A stretch of DNA of 44,495 bases from Tessaracoccus sp. SD287 (GCF_017355265.1 NZ_JADIJQ010000027.1:1-44495), one strand, 5' to 3'; positions 8,839 through 17,502 are shown, counted from the stretch's first letter. The notes: a model not told the origin generated them from the letters alone. Program-made: numbers and translations.

Positions 8839-10212
8839 ATGGCCAGGCGACCGCAGCTTTCGCACAGCAGTCCCCTGGCGCAGGCCATCACCTGGTACGG
8901 GTGGGCCTTCGTGGCGTGGCTGTCGGTCATGTCCCTGGTCAACTTCGAGTCCCCGGTGTGGGGTCTTGGCCAGGTGACGATGTTCACGGTCGTCTCCCCC
9001 CTGTTCGTCCTCGTCGGCGTCGTGCTGATGGTGGTCCGGTTCCGCCAGGAGCAGGGCGGGGCCCTGGGACGCATCTCGGTGGCGGCGTGGGCCTGCCTGG
9101 CCGCGGCCACCGGCCTGTTCGGTTATGCGATGCTGACCACGCTGTGGAGCGATCCGATCATCTGGGTCGGCCAGGCCCACGTGGTCACCCCCGTCCCCGA
9201 GGCCACGGTCCTGGTGCCGCTGCTGAACGCGTTGTTCGGCATGTGGGCCGGGTTCGTGGTGATGGCGCTCACCCCCCGACTCGGACGCCTGCGGCTGCTC
9301 TGGTGGGTGTCATTGGCGCTGATCCCGTTCTCGGTGCTCGGCTGGCTGCGGGTCTCGATCACCCAGGGCGACCTGGAGCCGCGGTTGTGGACACAGGTCG
9401 GCGGGTCGGCGGTCTATCCGGTGGTGCTGGTCATCGCCGGCGCCATCGCGCTGGCCAACTTCCTCAACCAGTACCGGCCGCGGCTCTCGTTGTGGATGAC
9501 GGTGGCCCACCTGGTCCTGGTGCTGCTCACCGGGTCCCGCGGTGGCCTGCTGATGGTGGGCGTGCTCGTCGTCCTGCTGGTCATCCGTCTCGGTCGCCAG
9601 CACACCGGCGCCGGTGAACGGCTCCGCAACCTGCCGCCCAGCGTGTACGTCCTGGGTGGCATCGCGGTGCTGGTGGCGATTGTCTCGTCCCCGATCCTGG
9701 GGCGCCTGGACGAGCGTTCGGCGGGGCGCCTGATGACCTGGCGGGTCGGCATCGACAACTGGGACAACCATCCGCTGACCGTGCTGTTCGGGCTCGGCAG
9801 CGGCGTCATCTGGCCGTGGTTCAGCTACGAGTCGGGGTGGCAGCCGCACCCGTGGCGAAGCCGGGTCACCTCGCCGCTGGGCTACACGCTGTACCACTCG
9901 CACTCCTTGTACCTCGAGGTGATCGCCGAACTGGGGATCCTCGGCCTGATCCTGTTGATCGCGGTGGTCTGGCCGCTCGCGGCGCGGTGGCTGAAGGGTG
10001 GCAGCGCCGCCAATGTGGTGGTCACCTCGGCCGTGTGCGCGTGCCTGGTCGGGTTCAACTTCGACCTGTTCCTGTTCAAGAACTTCGCGGTCTCGCTGGT
10101 CTGGTGGTGCGCGGCCTTCGGAGTGCTGCTCAGCGGCATCGACACACGGGCCACGACAGCCCTGCCAGCGCGTTCCGAGGGGGATGTCACCCCGGCGGCA
10201 AAGGCGACGTGA
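8839..10212 (+). CDS. O-antigen ligase/polymerase family membrane protein (copy 2)
   Basis: The 457-residue polytopic protein contains LLTGSRGGLLMVG, the GSGVIWPW loop segment, HSHSLYLEVIAELGILGL and an FLFKNFAVSLVWW C-terminal segment. These match the protein at 126-1445 segment by segment, so the two are paralogues and lie on either side of the flippase/glycosyltransferase core. Both probably act on lipid-linked glycan outside the membrane, one perhaps as ligase and the other as polymerase. It is followed 52 bp later by wbpD, whose own promoter may lie in the gap. Confidence 0.8.
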   Translation: MARRPQLSHSSPLAQAITWYGWAFVAWLSVMSLVNFESPVWGLGQVTMFTVVSPLFVLVGVVLMVVRFRQEQGGALGRISVAAWACLAAATGLFGYAMLTTLWSDPIIWVGQAHVVTPVPEATVLVPLLNALFGMWAGFVVMALTPRLGRLRLLWWVSLALIPFSVLGWLRVSITQGDLEPRLWTQVGGSAVYPVVLVIAGAIALANFLNQYRPRLSLWMTVAHLVLVLLTGSRGGLLMVGVLVVLLVIRLGRQHTGAGERLRNLPPSVYVLGGIAVLVAIVSSPILGRLDERSAGRLMTWRVGIDNWDNHPLTVLFGLGSGVIWPWFSYESGWQPHPWRSRVTSPLGYTLYHSHSLYLEVIAELGILGLILLIAVVWPLAARWLKGGSAANVVVTSAVCACLVGFNFDLFLFKNFAVSLVWWCAAFGVLLSGIDTRATTALPARSEGDVTPAAKAT

Positions 10213-10218
10213 CAGAAT
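10213..10218 (+). promoter_or_regulatory. Possible -10 box of the wbpD-wbpE-wbpB operon
   Basis: CAGAAT lies right after the upstream stop codon, about 47 nt before GTG 10265. A ribosome site (GGAGGAA, 10255-10261) precedes that GTG, so unlike most genes here this one would have a leader. Confidence 0.35.
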
Positions 10219-10264
10219 GACTCGCGTGCCAGGGGCTGCCCGGCCGCGTGGAAGTGGAGGAACT

Positions 10265-10870
10265 GTGAGCAACGCTCGAATCCAGCCGTCGGCTGATCTT
10301 GATGATGGCGTCCAGATCGGTGATGGCTCATCGGTGTGGCATCTCGCGCAGGTGCGCGGCGGAGCGGTGATCGGCGAGAACGTCGTCATCGGTCGTGGCG
10401 CCTACATCGGCAGCGGTGTGCACGTCGGTGACAACTGCAAGATCCAGAACTACGCCCTGGTCTACGAACCGGCCCACCTCGAGGACGGCGTGTTCATCGG
10501 CCCGGCGGCCGTGCTCACCAACGACACCTTCCCGCGCGCCATCAACCCCGACGGCACCGCCAAGAGCGCCGACGACTGGGAGGCCGTGGGCGTGACCCTG
10601 AGGCAGGGCAGTTCGGTGGGCGCGCGCGCCGTGTGCGTCGCGCCGGTCACCATCGGGCGCTGGGCCACCGTGGCCGCCGGCGCCGTCGTGACCAAGGACG
10701 TGCCCGACTACGCTCTGGTGGCCGGTGTCCCTGCCCGCCGCATCAAGTGGGTGGGCCGCTCGGGCCTGCCGCTGGAGGCGGTCGGCGAGCGCCGCTGGCA
10801 GGACCCCAGGACGGGCGATGAATTCGTCGAGGACAACGAGCAACTCACTCTGGTGGAGGAAACGAAGTGA
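10265..10870 (+). CDS. wbpD: UDP-2-acetamido-3-amino-glucuronate N-acetyltransferase (WbpD/WlbB-like)
   Basis: The 201-residue protein is made of left-handed beta-helix hexapeptide repeats (IGDGSSVWHLAQVRGGAVIG, IGENVVIGRGAYIGSGVHVG). An internal FIGPAAVLTND segment with a loop (NDTFPRAINPDG) is characteristic of WbpD/WlbB. That enzyme acetylates the 3-amino group of UDP-GlcNAc3NA using acetyl-CoA, giving UDP-GlcNAc3NAcA. GTG 10265 is chosen over longer in-frame starts because of the GGAGGAA site just upstream. Its stop overlaps the wbpE start (GTGA), and wbpB overlaps wbpE in turn, so all three are one translational unit. A different sugar-amine acetyltransferase remains possible, but the neighbours argue for this one. 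Confidence 0.85.
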   Translation: MSNARIQPSADLDDGVQIGDGSSVWHLAQVRGGAVIGENVVIGRGAYIGSGVHVGDNCKIQNYALVYEPAHLEDGVFIGPAAVLTNDTFPRAINPDGTAKSADDWEAVGVTLRQGSSVGARAVCVAPVTIGRWATVAAGAVVTKDVPDYALVAGVPARRIKWVGRSGLPLEAVGERRWQDPRTGDEFVEDNEQLTLVEETK

Positions 10871-11973
10871 ACCCCATGAACCACGCAGCCCAGCCGATTC
10901 CCGCAGCCAAGCCGATCATCGGTGACGACGAGCGGGCCGCCGTCGATCGGGTGCTGCGCAGCGGCATGATCGCCCAGGGCCCCGAGGTGAAGACCTTTGA
11001 GGAGGAGTTCGCCCAGGTGATGACGGCCGGACGCACCTGCGTCGCCGTCAACTCCGGCACCTCCGGTCTGCACCTGGGTCTGTTGGCCAACGGCATCGGC
11101 CCCGGCGACGAGGTGCTGGTGCCCTCGTTCACCTTTGCCGCGACCGCGAACTCGGTGGCCATCACCGGCGCCACCCCCGTCTTCGTCGACATCGAGCCTG
11201 ACTACTACTGCATGGACCCGGCCGACGCCGAGGCCAAGATCACCGAACGCACCAAGGCGATCATGCCGGTGCACCTGTACGGCCACCCCTTCAACGTGGA
11301 CGCCTTCCAGGCGTTGGCCACCAAGCACGGCCTGATGCTGTTCGAGGATGCCGCCCAGGCCCATGCCGCCAGTTGGAACGGGGCGCCGGTCGGCACCTTC
11401 GGAGAGTTCGGCATGTTCTCGCTGTACCCGACGAAGAACATGACCTCGGGTGAGGGTGGCATGGTCTCGTGCGCCACCGACGAGATCGCCCGCCAGGTGC
11501 GGCTGCTGCGCAACCAGGGCATGGAGAAGCAGTACGCCAACGAGGTCGTCGGACTGAACAACCGGATGACCGACGTGCATGCCGCCATCGGACGGGTGCA
11601 GTTGACCAAGGTGCTGGGCTGGACGGCGACCCGCCGGGCCAATGCCGCCTTCCTGGACGAGAACCTGCAGGGCGTCATCACCCCGAAGGTTGCCCCCGAG
11701 GCCACCCACGTCTACCACCAGTACACGATCCGCGTCACCGAGGACCGTGACCGCATCGTCGAGGTGCTGCGCAACGAGTACCAGGTCGGCTGCGGGGTGT
11801 ACTACCCGATTCCGAACCACCGCCTGGAGACGTTCAAGAGCCCGGAGCACCTGGAGCAGACTGAGCGTGCCGCCGCCGAGGTCATCTCGCTGCCGGTGCA
11901 CCCCTCGTTGTCCCAGGATGATCTGGAGCGCATCGTCACCGCCGTGAACGCGGCAGTGAAGGCAGGTGCCTGA
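10867..11973 (+). CDS. wbpE: UDP-3-oxo-glucuronate aminotransferase (WbpE-like, DegT/DnrJ family)
   Basis: The 368-residue PLP enzyme of the DegT/DnrJ/EryC1/StrS family has VNSGTSGLHLGL at the phosphate-binding region. DAAQAHAA supplies the Asp that pairs with the PLP ring nitrogen, and the catalytic lysine is at about residue 190 in LYPTKNMTSGEGG. WbpE transfers an amino group from glutamate to C3 of UDP-3-keto-GlcNAcA. It starts at GTG 10867 inside the wbpD stop (ribosome site GGAGGAAACGAA overlaps the wbpD end) and ends in TGATG shared with wbpB. Family membership is certain; the exact substrate rests on its wbpD and wbpB neighbours. Confidence 0.88.
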   Translation: MNPMNHAAQPIPAAKPIIGDDERAAVDRVLRSGMIAQGPEVKTFEEEFAQVMTAGRTCVAVNSGTSGLHLGLLANGIGPGDEVLVPSFTFAATANSVAITGATPVFVDIEPDYYCMDPADAEAKITERTKAIMPVHLYGHPFNVDAFQALATKHGLMLFEDAAQAHAASWNGAPVGTFGEFGMFSLYPTKNMTSGEGGMVSCATDEIARQVRLLRNQGMEKQYANEVVGLNNRMTDVHAAIGRVQLTKVLGWTATRRANAAFLDENLQGVITPKVAPEATHVYHQYTIRVTEDRDRIVEVLRNEYQVGCGVYYPIPNHRLETFKSPEHLEQTERAAAEVISLPVHPSLSQDDLERIVTAVNAAVKAGA

Positions 11974-12968
11974 TGGCGAACCTTCGCGCCGGACTCATCG
12001 GCATCGGCTCGATGGGCAAGAACCACGCCCGCAACCTGCGTGCCATTGACGGGGTCGAGCTGGTCGCCGTCGCCGACGCCTCCGGACAGGACCCGTTCGG
12101 GGTGGCCGGCGACCTGCCCGTGCTGCCCGACGTCGATGCCCTGCTCGAGGTCGACCTCGACTACGTGGTGGTCGCCGCGCCGACATTCACCCACGAGGAG
12201 ATCGGCCTGAAGCTCGCCGAGGCCGGCGTGCATGCCCTGATCGAGAAGCCACTGGCCGCCTCGGCCCAGGCCGCCCGCAGCCTGGCCGAAGCCTTTGAGT
12301 CGAAGGGACTGATCGGCGCCGTTGGGCACATCGAACGCTTCAACCCTGCGCTGCAGAGCCTGCGCAAGCGGCTCGAGAATGGTGACCTGGGCGACCTGTA
12401 CCAGATCGTCACCCGGCGTCAGGGTCCCTTCCCCAACAGGATCGCCGACGTCGGCGTCATCAAGGACCTGGCCAGCCACGACATTGACCTGACCGCCTGG
12501 GTCACCCAGCGCAAGTACGAAATGGTCGCCGCCCGATCGATGTTCAAGTCGGGCCGCCAGTACGAGGACATGGTCAGCGCCACCTGCACCCTGTCGGGAG
12601 GCCTGATGAGCAACCACCTGGTCAACTGGCTCTCGCCGACCAAGGAGAGATTGACCGTGGTCACCGGTGAACGAGGCATGTTCGTCGCCGACACCCTGAC
12701 CGCCGACCTGACCTTCTTCAGCAACGGCACCGTCGAGACCACCTGGGACGACATCGCCAACTTCCGTGGCGTCTCCGAGGGTGACATGACCCGGTTCGCC
12801 ATCCCGAAGCCGGAGCCGCTGCGCACCGAGCACGAGAACTTCCGCGACGCGGTGCTCGGCAAGGAGGGCGCGACCATCGTCACCCTCGACGAGGGCGCAC
12901 GGGTGGTCGAGGTCTGCGAGGCGATGATCGAGTCGTCGCGCACGAACCAGTTCGTCGCCATCAGCTGA
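11973..12968 (+). CDS. wbpB: UDP-GlcNAcA 3-dehydrogenase (WbpB-like, Gfo/Idh/MocA family)
   Basis: The 331-residue oxidoreductase opens with the NAD-binding GLIGIGSMGKNHARNL and has the family's EKP motif in LIEKPLAAS. A SHDIDLTAW segment provides the His/Asp catalytic region. WbpB oxidises C3 of UDP-GlcNAcA with NAD and is thought to recycle its cofactor with 2-oxoglutarate. The start ATG overlaps the wbpE stop by one base. A GC-rich hairpin follows 10 nt after its stop and probably ends the operon. Confidence 0.83.
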   Translation: MANLRAGLIGIGSMGKNHARNLRAIDGVELVAVADASGQDPFGVAGDLPVLPDVDALLEVDLDYVVVAAPTFTHEEIGLKLAEAGVHALIEKPLAASAQAARSLAEAFESKGLIGAVGHIERFNPALQSLRKRLENGDLGDLYQIVTRRQGPFPNRIADVGVIKDLASHDIDLTAWVTQRKYEMVAARSMFKSGRQYEDMVSATCTLSGGLMSNHLVNWLSPTKERLTVVTGERGMFVADTLTADLTFFSNGTVETTWDDIANFRGVSEGDMTRFAIPKPEPLRTEHENFRDAVLGKEGATIVTLDEGARVVEVCEAMIESSRTNQFVAIS

Positions 12969-12978
12969 GAGACCCGGA

Positions 12979-13010
12979 CCGGCGGGCCTGTGGTCCGCCG
13001 GCGCCATTTT
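12979..13010 (+). terminator. Rho-independent terminator after wbpB
   Basis: A 10-bp stem (12979-12988 with 12992-13001, one G-T pair) closes a 3-nt loop and is followed by a short T run (CGCCATTTTCT). This is the best terminator-like structure in the window. Confidence 0.7.
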
Positions 13011-13044
13011 CTGAGTCCATTCGGTGCAATTCTCAGGCCCCGAT

Positions 13045-13074
13045 TAGGATTGCCCCAGCACGGTCGATTACCCT
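13045..13074 (+). promoter_or_regulatory. Possible promoter of the secreted propeller protein
   Basis: Two -10-like hexamers, TAGGAT (13045-13050) and TACCCT (13069-13074), lie between the wbpB terminator and ATG 13113. Which is used cannot be decided. Confidence 0.35.
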
Positions 13075-13112
13075 CAAAGGGCGGTTCCCCTCATCCCCTC
13101 GGAGTTTTTTTC

Positions 13113-16100
13113 ATGCGTCGCGCCCTCGCCCTGTTGGTATCCCTGTGTCTCTCAATCGGCCTCTTGGCCGGCTCACCGCTGCCGGCGCCCGCGCTGACAG
13201 CCGGTCCATCCGTGTTCGGCACCGGAGCCCAGGTCGGTGAGGTGGGCGGTGGTCGCGTGCTGTCGCCGGTCACCGGTTTCGGCAAGGACGCCTCGGGCCG
13301 TCACCTGGCCTACTTCGTCACCTCCGGCAACGCCCAGGTGACCGCCAACTTCCAGGTCATTGACGTGGTCACCGGTGACCGGGTGTTCATGGCCCGGGTG
13401 CCGGAGGGCATCGACGCCTGGGGCCTGGTCGTGGTCGGACGCACCGTCACCTTCGCGGTCAACACCGCCACCGGTGCCCGGTTGTACAGCTGGACGACGG
13501 GCACCAGCACGCTCAAGGACCACGGCTCCCCGTTCGGACGCGACACCGTCTGGTCGATGAGTGCTGCCCCCGATGGCGCCATCTTCGTCGGTACCTACCC
13601 GTCGGGTGCCCTGTGGCAGTGGACCGGTTCGTCAGCGGTGAAGCTCGGCGTGCCCAACAAGGGTGAGATCTACGCCCGTTCCATCGCCGCCGACGCCACC
13701 ACCGTCTACGTCGGCTCGCTGGGCACCGGACGACTGGCCGCCTACAACCGCAGCACGAAGCAGTTCAGCTCGATCACCATCCCGTCCACCGGGACCGGCA
13801 CCAACGAGCAGGTGATGGGGCTGGAGCGCCGCGGCAAGTGGTTGACCGTCTGGACCCAGACGTCGAACAACATGTACTTCTACGACACCACCACCCGTCG
13901 GTTCTCGAGCACCGTGGTCACCAACGTCTCCTCCGGTGAGGTCTCGCCCGTCGACCCCAGCGGGAAGTACATCTACCTGCAGCGTGCCAACTTCGGCATC
14001 GGACGGCTGTCGCTGTCGGACCTGTCGCTGGTCCGCAGTGGGTACAGTGCCCAGCCGTCGGTGCGTGACTGGGCCTGGATCGCCCTGCCCGGTGCCAACT
14101 ACCCTGAGCCGACCTTGGCCGCAGCGGGTGCGACCGGCAGCCTGTGGGCCTACGACATGTCCCACGACCCGACCCGCACCAGCATCAGCCAGCCGCACTC
14201 CATGTCGCTGACCGCCATGGTGGTCGGTGCCCCCAGCGCCATCCGGTCGCTGGGCGCCGGGCCCGACGGCAAGGTCTACCTGGGTGGCATGCAGAACCCC
14301 ACCGGCCTGCGCACCTACGACCCCGACACCAACACCTTTGACGAGATCCTCGGCGTCCCCCAGATCGAGGCCTTCGGCAGCCAGGGCAGCAAGCTGTTCG
14401 CCGGCGGCTACCCCGGGGGACGCATCTTCGTCCACGACACCTCCCAGTCGGTGACCTACGATCCGCGGACCGCGGCCGCCGACGACCAGTCGCAGAACCC
14501 CTTCTTCCATGTGCTGTCGCCGAGCCAGGAGCGTCCCTTCGCGTTCGCCGACGTCGGCAACCGGCGCATGGCCATCGGAACCGTCGCCAACAAGAACACC
14601 AGCGGCGGGGCGCTGTCGTTCTGGCGTCCCGGCGCACCGGCCCAGGTGATCCGCAACCCCGTCGGCGACCAGAGCGTCGTCTCGCTGCTGTCCAAGGGAT
14701 CCATCCTGGTGGCCGGCAGCTCGATCCACGGCGGCACCGGCTACGACCCCACCACCCTGCGGGCGCAGGTGTTCACCGTCAACCCGACCACCGGGGCCGT
14801 CATCGACCGCCTGGTGCCGTCCTTCGAGGGGAAGGTGACCTGGATCAACGGGTTGACCACCAACCCCCACGACGGCACCGTCTGGGGCATCGCCGGCGCC
14901 AACCTGTTCCAGGTGAGCGTTGACGGGGCCGGCAAGCTCACCCTGCTGCGCACCGAGCCGATCTTCACCGGCAACGCCGGGTGGTACGGCAATGACTACT
15001 CCCTGCAGTTCCACAACGGCATCCTCTACGCCGCCGCTGGCGGCGACCTGGTGGCCATCAACCCCGAGACGTTCGCGAAGACCACCCTGGCCGAGAGCGG
15101 CATCACCGACATGGTCAAGGTCGGCAATGCGCTCTACTTCGTCAAGGACGAGGGCTCCCTGTACCGCTGGAATCTGCCGGCGTCCGCTTCCTACGCTCCG
15201 CAACTGGGCTCCCACGCCGAGGGCGACGACTACGTGCCCGGCCCGACCAGCATCTCGGGTGTCGGCCAACCGGGATCGTCGGTGACCGTGCGGATCGACG
15301 GCACCCGCGTCGGTTCGGCCACCGTCGGCAGCACGGGACGCTGGAGCCTGTCCAATGTCGACGTGGCCCGTGGGACGCACACCGTCGCGCTGTCCTCGGT
15401 GATCTCCGGCAGGACGAGCCCCACGGTCAGCTACAGCGTGAACTTCAACGCCGCCCTGATCGAGCCGCCCCGCACGCAGCCCAAGGTCACCGGCATGACC
15501 GGCGACCACACCGGCGAAGGCCTGGCCGACGTCTACGGGGTGGACGGCCAGGGCCGGTTGCAGTTCTACGCCGGCACGGCCACCGGTACCTTCCGCTACC
15601 AGGGCCAGGTCGACACCGGCTGGGACGACAAGACCCACCTCGCCCAGATCGCCGACATCAACGGCGACCGCCGCTCCGACGTGCTCGCCCGCCGTGGCAG
15701 CGACCACTCCCTGTGGATCCATCACGGCACCGGCTACGGCTGGCTGTCGTCGGGACAGCAGGCCGGCAAGAACTGGGGCGGGATGGACCAGATCGTCCCG
15801 GTTGGCAGCCTGACCGGCGGCTCGACCCAGTACGTGGTGGCGCGCCGTGCCAGCGACGGGGCCCTGTTCCGCTACACCCTGACCCCCAGCGGGTTGACCG
15901 GCATCGCCCAGATCGGGTGGCGCTGGAACGGTATGCGCCAGATCCTGGGCGTCGGTGACTTCTCGGGTGACGGTCGCGGTGACGTGCTGGCCATCCGCAA
16001 TGACGGCACGCTGTGGGTCTACCTGGGCACCGCCTCGGGCACCATCGGGTCGGGACGCCAGGTCGGGCATGGCTGGAACACGTTCGCCCGCGCCTTCAGC

Positions 16101-16247
16101 CCCGGCGACTTCACCGGTGACAAGAAGTTCGACCTGATCGGCCAGCGACTCGACGGCACTGTCTATGCCTACAAGAACCTGGGTGGCAGATGGGACGCCG
16201 CGCGGCGCGTCATGAGTGGAACGCAGGACTGGAAGCTGATGGCCTGA
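13113..16247 (+). CDS. Large secreted beta-propeller protein with FG-GAP/VCBS-like C-terminus
   Basis: The 1044-residue protein starts with a signal peptide (MRRALALLVSLCLSIGLLAG, cleavage probably after ALT or APA around residue 30). Residues about 40-690 consist of repeated four-strand blades with motifs such as AAPDGAIFVGTYPSGALWQW and GPDGKVYLGGMQNPTG, as in seven-bladed YncE/SMP-30-like propellers. An Ig-like segment (GQPGSSVTVRIDGTRVGSA) follows. The last 240 residues hold repeats with D-x-[TN]-G-D/E-x-x-x-D metal loops (ADINGDRRSDVLARR, GDFSGDGRGDVLAIR, GDFTGDKKFDLIGQR), as in FG-GAP/VCBS domains. No membrane anchor or sorting motif is seen, so it is probably released or held by glycans. 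I start it at ATG 13113, where a GGAG site and the signal peptide fit. Confidence 0.8.
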   Translation: MRRALALLVSLCLSIGLLAGSPLPAPALTAGPSVFGTGAQVGEVGGGRVLSPVTGFGKDASGRHLAYFVTSGNAQVTANFQVIDVVTGDRVFMARVPEGIDAWGLVVVGRTVTFAVNTATGARLYSWTTGTSTLKDHGSPFGRDTVWSMSAAPDGAIFVGTYPSGALWQWTGSSAVKLGVPNKGEIYARSIAADATTVYVGSLGTGRLAAYNRSTKQFSSITIPSTGTGTNEQVMGLERRGKWLTVWTQTSNNMYFYDTTTRRFSSTVVTNVSSGEVSPVDPSGKYIYLQRANFGIGRLSLSDLSLVRSGYSAQPSVRDWAWIALPGANYPEPTLAAAGATGSLWAYDMSHDPTRTSISQPHSMSLTAMVVGAPSAIRSLGAGPDGKVYLGGMQNPTGLRTYDPDTNTFDEILGVPQIEAFGSQGSKLFAGGYPGGRIFVHDTSQSVTYDPRTAAADDQSQNPFFHVLSPSQERPFAFADVGNRRMAIGTVANKNTSGGALSFWRPGAPAQVIRNPVGDQSVVSLLSKGSILVAGSSIHGGTGYDPTTLRAQVFTVNPTTGAVIDRLVPSFEGKVTWINGLTTNPHDGTVWGIAGANLFQVSVDGAGKLTLLRTEPIFTGNAGWYGNDYSLQFHNGILYAAAGGDLVAINPETFAKTTLAESGITDMVKVGNALYFVKDEGSLYRWNLPASASYAPQLGSHAEGDDYVPGPTSISGVGQPGSSVTVRIDGTRVGSATVGSTGRWSLSNVDVARGTHTVALSSVISGRTSPTVSYSVNFNAALIEPPRTQPKVTGMTGDHTGEGLADVYGVDGQGRLQFYAGTATGTFRYQGQVDTGWDDKTHLAQIADINGDRRSDVLARRGSDHSLWIHHGTGYGWLSSGQQAGKNWGGMDQIVPVGSLTGGSTQYVVARRASDGALFRYTLTPSGLTGIAQIGWRWNGMRQILGVGDFSGDGRGDVLAIRNDGTLWVYLGTASGTIGSGRQVGHGWNTFARAFSPGDFTGDKKFDLIGQRLDGTVYAYKNLGGRWDAARRVMSGTQDWKLMA

Positions 16248-16269
16248 GACCGGGCACCCCCGGTTCAGG
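16243..16269 (+). terminator. Hairpin at the end of the propeller gene
   Basis: An 11-bp stem with one bulged G (16243-16254 with 16259-16269) begins at the stop codon. It lacks a T run, so termination is only likely. Confidence 0.4.
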
Positions 16270-16281
16270 TCGCCAGCAGAT

Positions 16282-16373
16282 CGCTTCGACCACGGCGGTG
16301 CGCCTTCGACCACGGCGGTGCGCCTTCGACCACGGTCTAGCCTGGTCGAGGCGCACCCATCCTGTTCGAAGCG
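16282..16373. repeat. Palindromic repeat with a 20-bp triplication, left of the AbiEi/DUF559 gene
   Basis: A unit reading CGCCTTCGACCACGGCGGTG is present nearly three times (16282-16300, 16301-16320, partial from 16321). The outer ends, CGCTTCGA (16282-16289) and TCGAAGCG (16366-16373), are a perfect inverted pair. A second inverted pair, 16320-16332 with 16343-16354, lies inside it. Without one tandem unit the element would span 72 bp, close to the other palindromes here. Its right half overlaps the last codons of the nuclease-like gene. Confidence 0.6.
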
Positions 16374-17278
16374 TCGGCAAGCGCGGTCCTCAGCCAGGCC
16401 ACGATCGCGCCGGGCCGGCGCAGCAGGTCGTCCCAGGTCCATCGGACGACGCACAGGCCACGACGCCGCAGCCTGTCCTCGCGCAGTTTCTCGCGCCACA
16501 CCACCTCCTCAGGTGTCATCCCGGGCCGAGCGTTCGACTGGTACTTGCCCCTGCCATCGAACTCACCGACGACGCCCACGTCCCACCAGAAGTCGACGCG
16601 GTCGATTCCTGCGGCGTGGGGGAACTCCTTCTGCACATCGTCTGGTGCCAGCCCCGCGTTGACGAGCAGCCAACGGCTCAGCGACTCACCCGGGCTTTCC
16701 GAGCGCTCGTCTGCCACACCGATGACCCGACGCGCGGCCCGCACCCCCGGGATTCCGCCGGCACGGTCAAGGGCCGCGTGCATCTCGTCCAGCGCACACA
16801 TCCCGTCGGACAAGGCGAGGTCGGCGGCGGCCAGGGCCCATCCCGGGTCCGCATCGCGCCCGAGGTCGACGATCGTTCGGGCAACGGAGGTCACCGTGAG
16901 TGCGTTCACCGTGGTGAGGTCCGCCGGTGTCAACGAGGCAGTGGTCACTCGGATCCCGGGCCGGTTGCCGCCGCCCGGGCGTCCGGGCTGGATGAGGTTG
17001 ACGTGTGACAGCCTCTTGCGCTGGACCGGAAGGCCGTGGACGACGGCAGCCGAGGTGTGTCCCACCACGACTGGTGTGGTGGCCGATCGCACCACCGCCT
17101 GGGTCAGCATCAGGTGACGGTGGTTTTCGGGATGGGCGGCAGGCTCGGTGCTGAGGTGGCTCCATGCGTACGTCCCTCGATGCAGGCGCACCAGGGTTCC
17201 GGTCCGGAGCATTCGACGAATCTCTGACGGTGCGTAGCCCTGTTGCTTGAGGTCGGCCCAGCCGATCAGTGTGGTCAT
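16337..17278 (-). CDS. AbiEi-like winged-helix / DUF559 (Vsr-like nuclease) protein, copy 1
   Basis: This 313-residue protein has two parts. Residues 1-55 (IGWADLKQQGYAPSEIRRML, then LVRLHRGTY) match the winged-helix N-terminus of AbiEi-type antitoxins. Residues about 215-300 match DUF559, a relative of Vsr and PD-(D/E)XK nucleases, with VDFWW, VVGEFDGRGKY and a C-terminal RGLCVVRWTWDDL. The conserved Asp, Glu/Asp and Lys are in the expected order, so a nuclease could be active. No toxin partner gene adjoins it. The ATG at 17278 has a CAGGAT box 6 nt upstream, so it is probably leaderless. The protein at 27305-28240 is its paralogue. Both are flanked on each side by palindromic repeats. Function is unknown. 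Confidence 0.78.
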   Translation of the reverse strand: MTTLIGWADLKQQGYAPSEIRRMLRTGTLVRLHRGTYAWSHLSTEPAAHPENHRHLMLTQAVVRSATTPVVVGHTSAAVVHGLPVQRKRLSHVNLIQPGRPGGGNRPGIRVTTASLTPADLTTVNALTVTSVARTIVDLGRDADPGWALAAADLALSDGMCALDEMHAALDRAGGIPGVRAARRVIGVADERSESPGESLSRWLLVNAGLAPDDVQKEFPHAAGIDRVDFWWDVGVVGEFDGRGKYQSNARPGMTPEEVVWREKLREDRLRRRGLCVVRWTWDDLLRRPGAIVAWLRTALADASNRMGAPRPG

Positions 17279-17284
17279 GACTGC

Positions 17285-17290
17285 ATCCTG
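17285..17290 (-). promoter_or_regulatory. -10 box of AbiEi/DUF559 copy 1
   Basis: CAGGAT on the minus strand lies 6 nt before ATG 17278. This favours that start over longer in-frame extensions. Confidence 0.4.
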
Positions 17291-17404
17291 ACCGTCCGCA
17301 GAGGGTAATCCGAGGACGGGCCAGCGACCTGTGGACGACGACGGGCCGGGCACGCTGACCTGTGGACAACGCTGATTGATCGCTCCGATGTGCTCGCTGA
17401 CGCG

Positions 17405-17474
17405 GCGTCGAACACGCTGCTGCCGCCTCGACCAACGTCTACCGGTGTCGAACTGGCAGTACCGTGTTCGAAGC
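17405..17474. repeat. 70-bp palindromic element between the AbiEi/DUF559 gene and wbpA
   Basis: GCGTCGAACACG (17405-17416) and CGTGTTCGAAGC (17463-17474) are inverted with one mismatch. An inner, imperfect pair (CTGCC/GGCAG) lies within. It ends about 29 bp before the wbpA -10 box, where a regulator could act. It shares the TTCGAA-type word with the element on the other side of the nuclease-like gene. Confidence 0.6.
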
Positions 17475-17502
17475 CCACGAACGCCGCCGTGCACCCCCAC
17501 GG

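Noticed and set aside
13632..16499. A 955-codon open frame on the minus strand
   Set aside because: It is antisense to the secreted propeller gene, with no recognisable domain and the His/Gln/Gly-rich, low-complexity composition typical of a GC-rich shadow frame.
16337..17278. An AbiE-type toxin-antitoxin pair
   Set aside because: Only the AbiEi-like part is present, fused to DUF559; no AbiEii nucleotidyltransferase toxin gene adjoins either copy.
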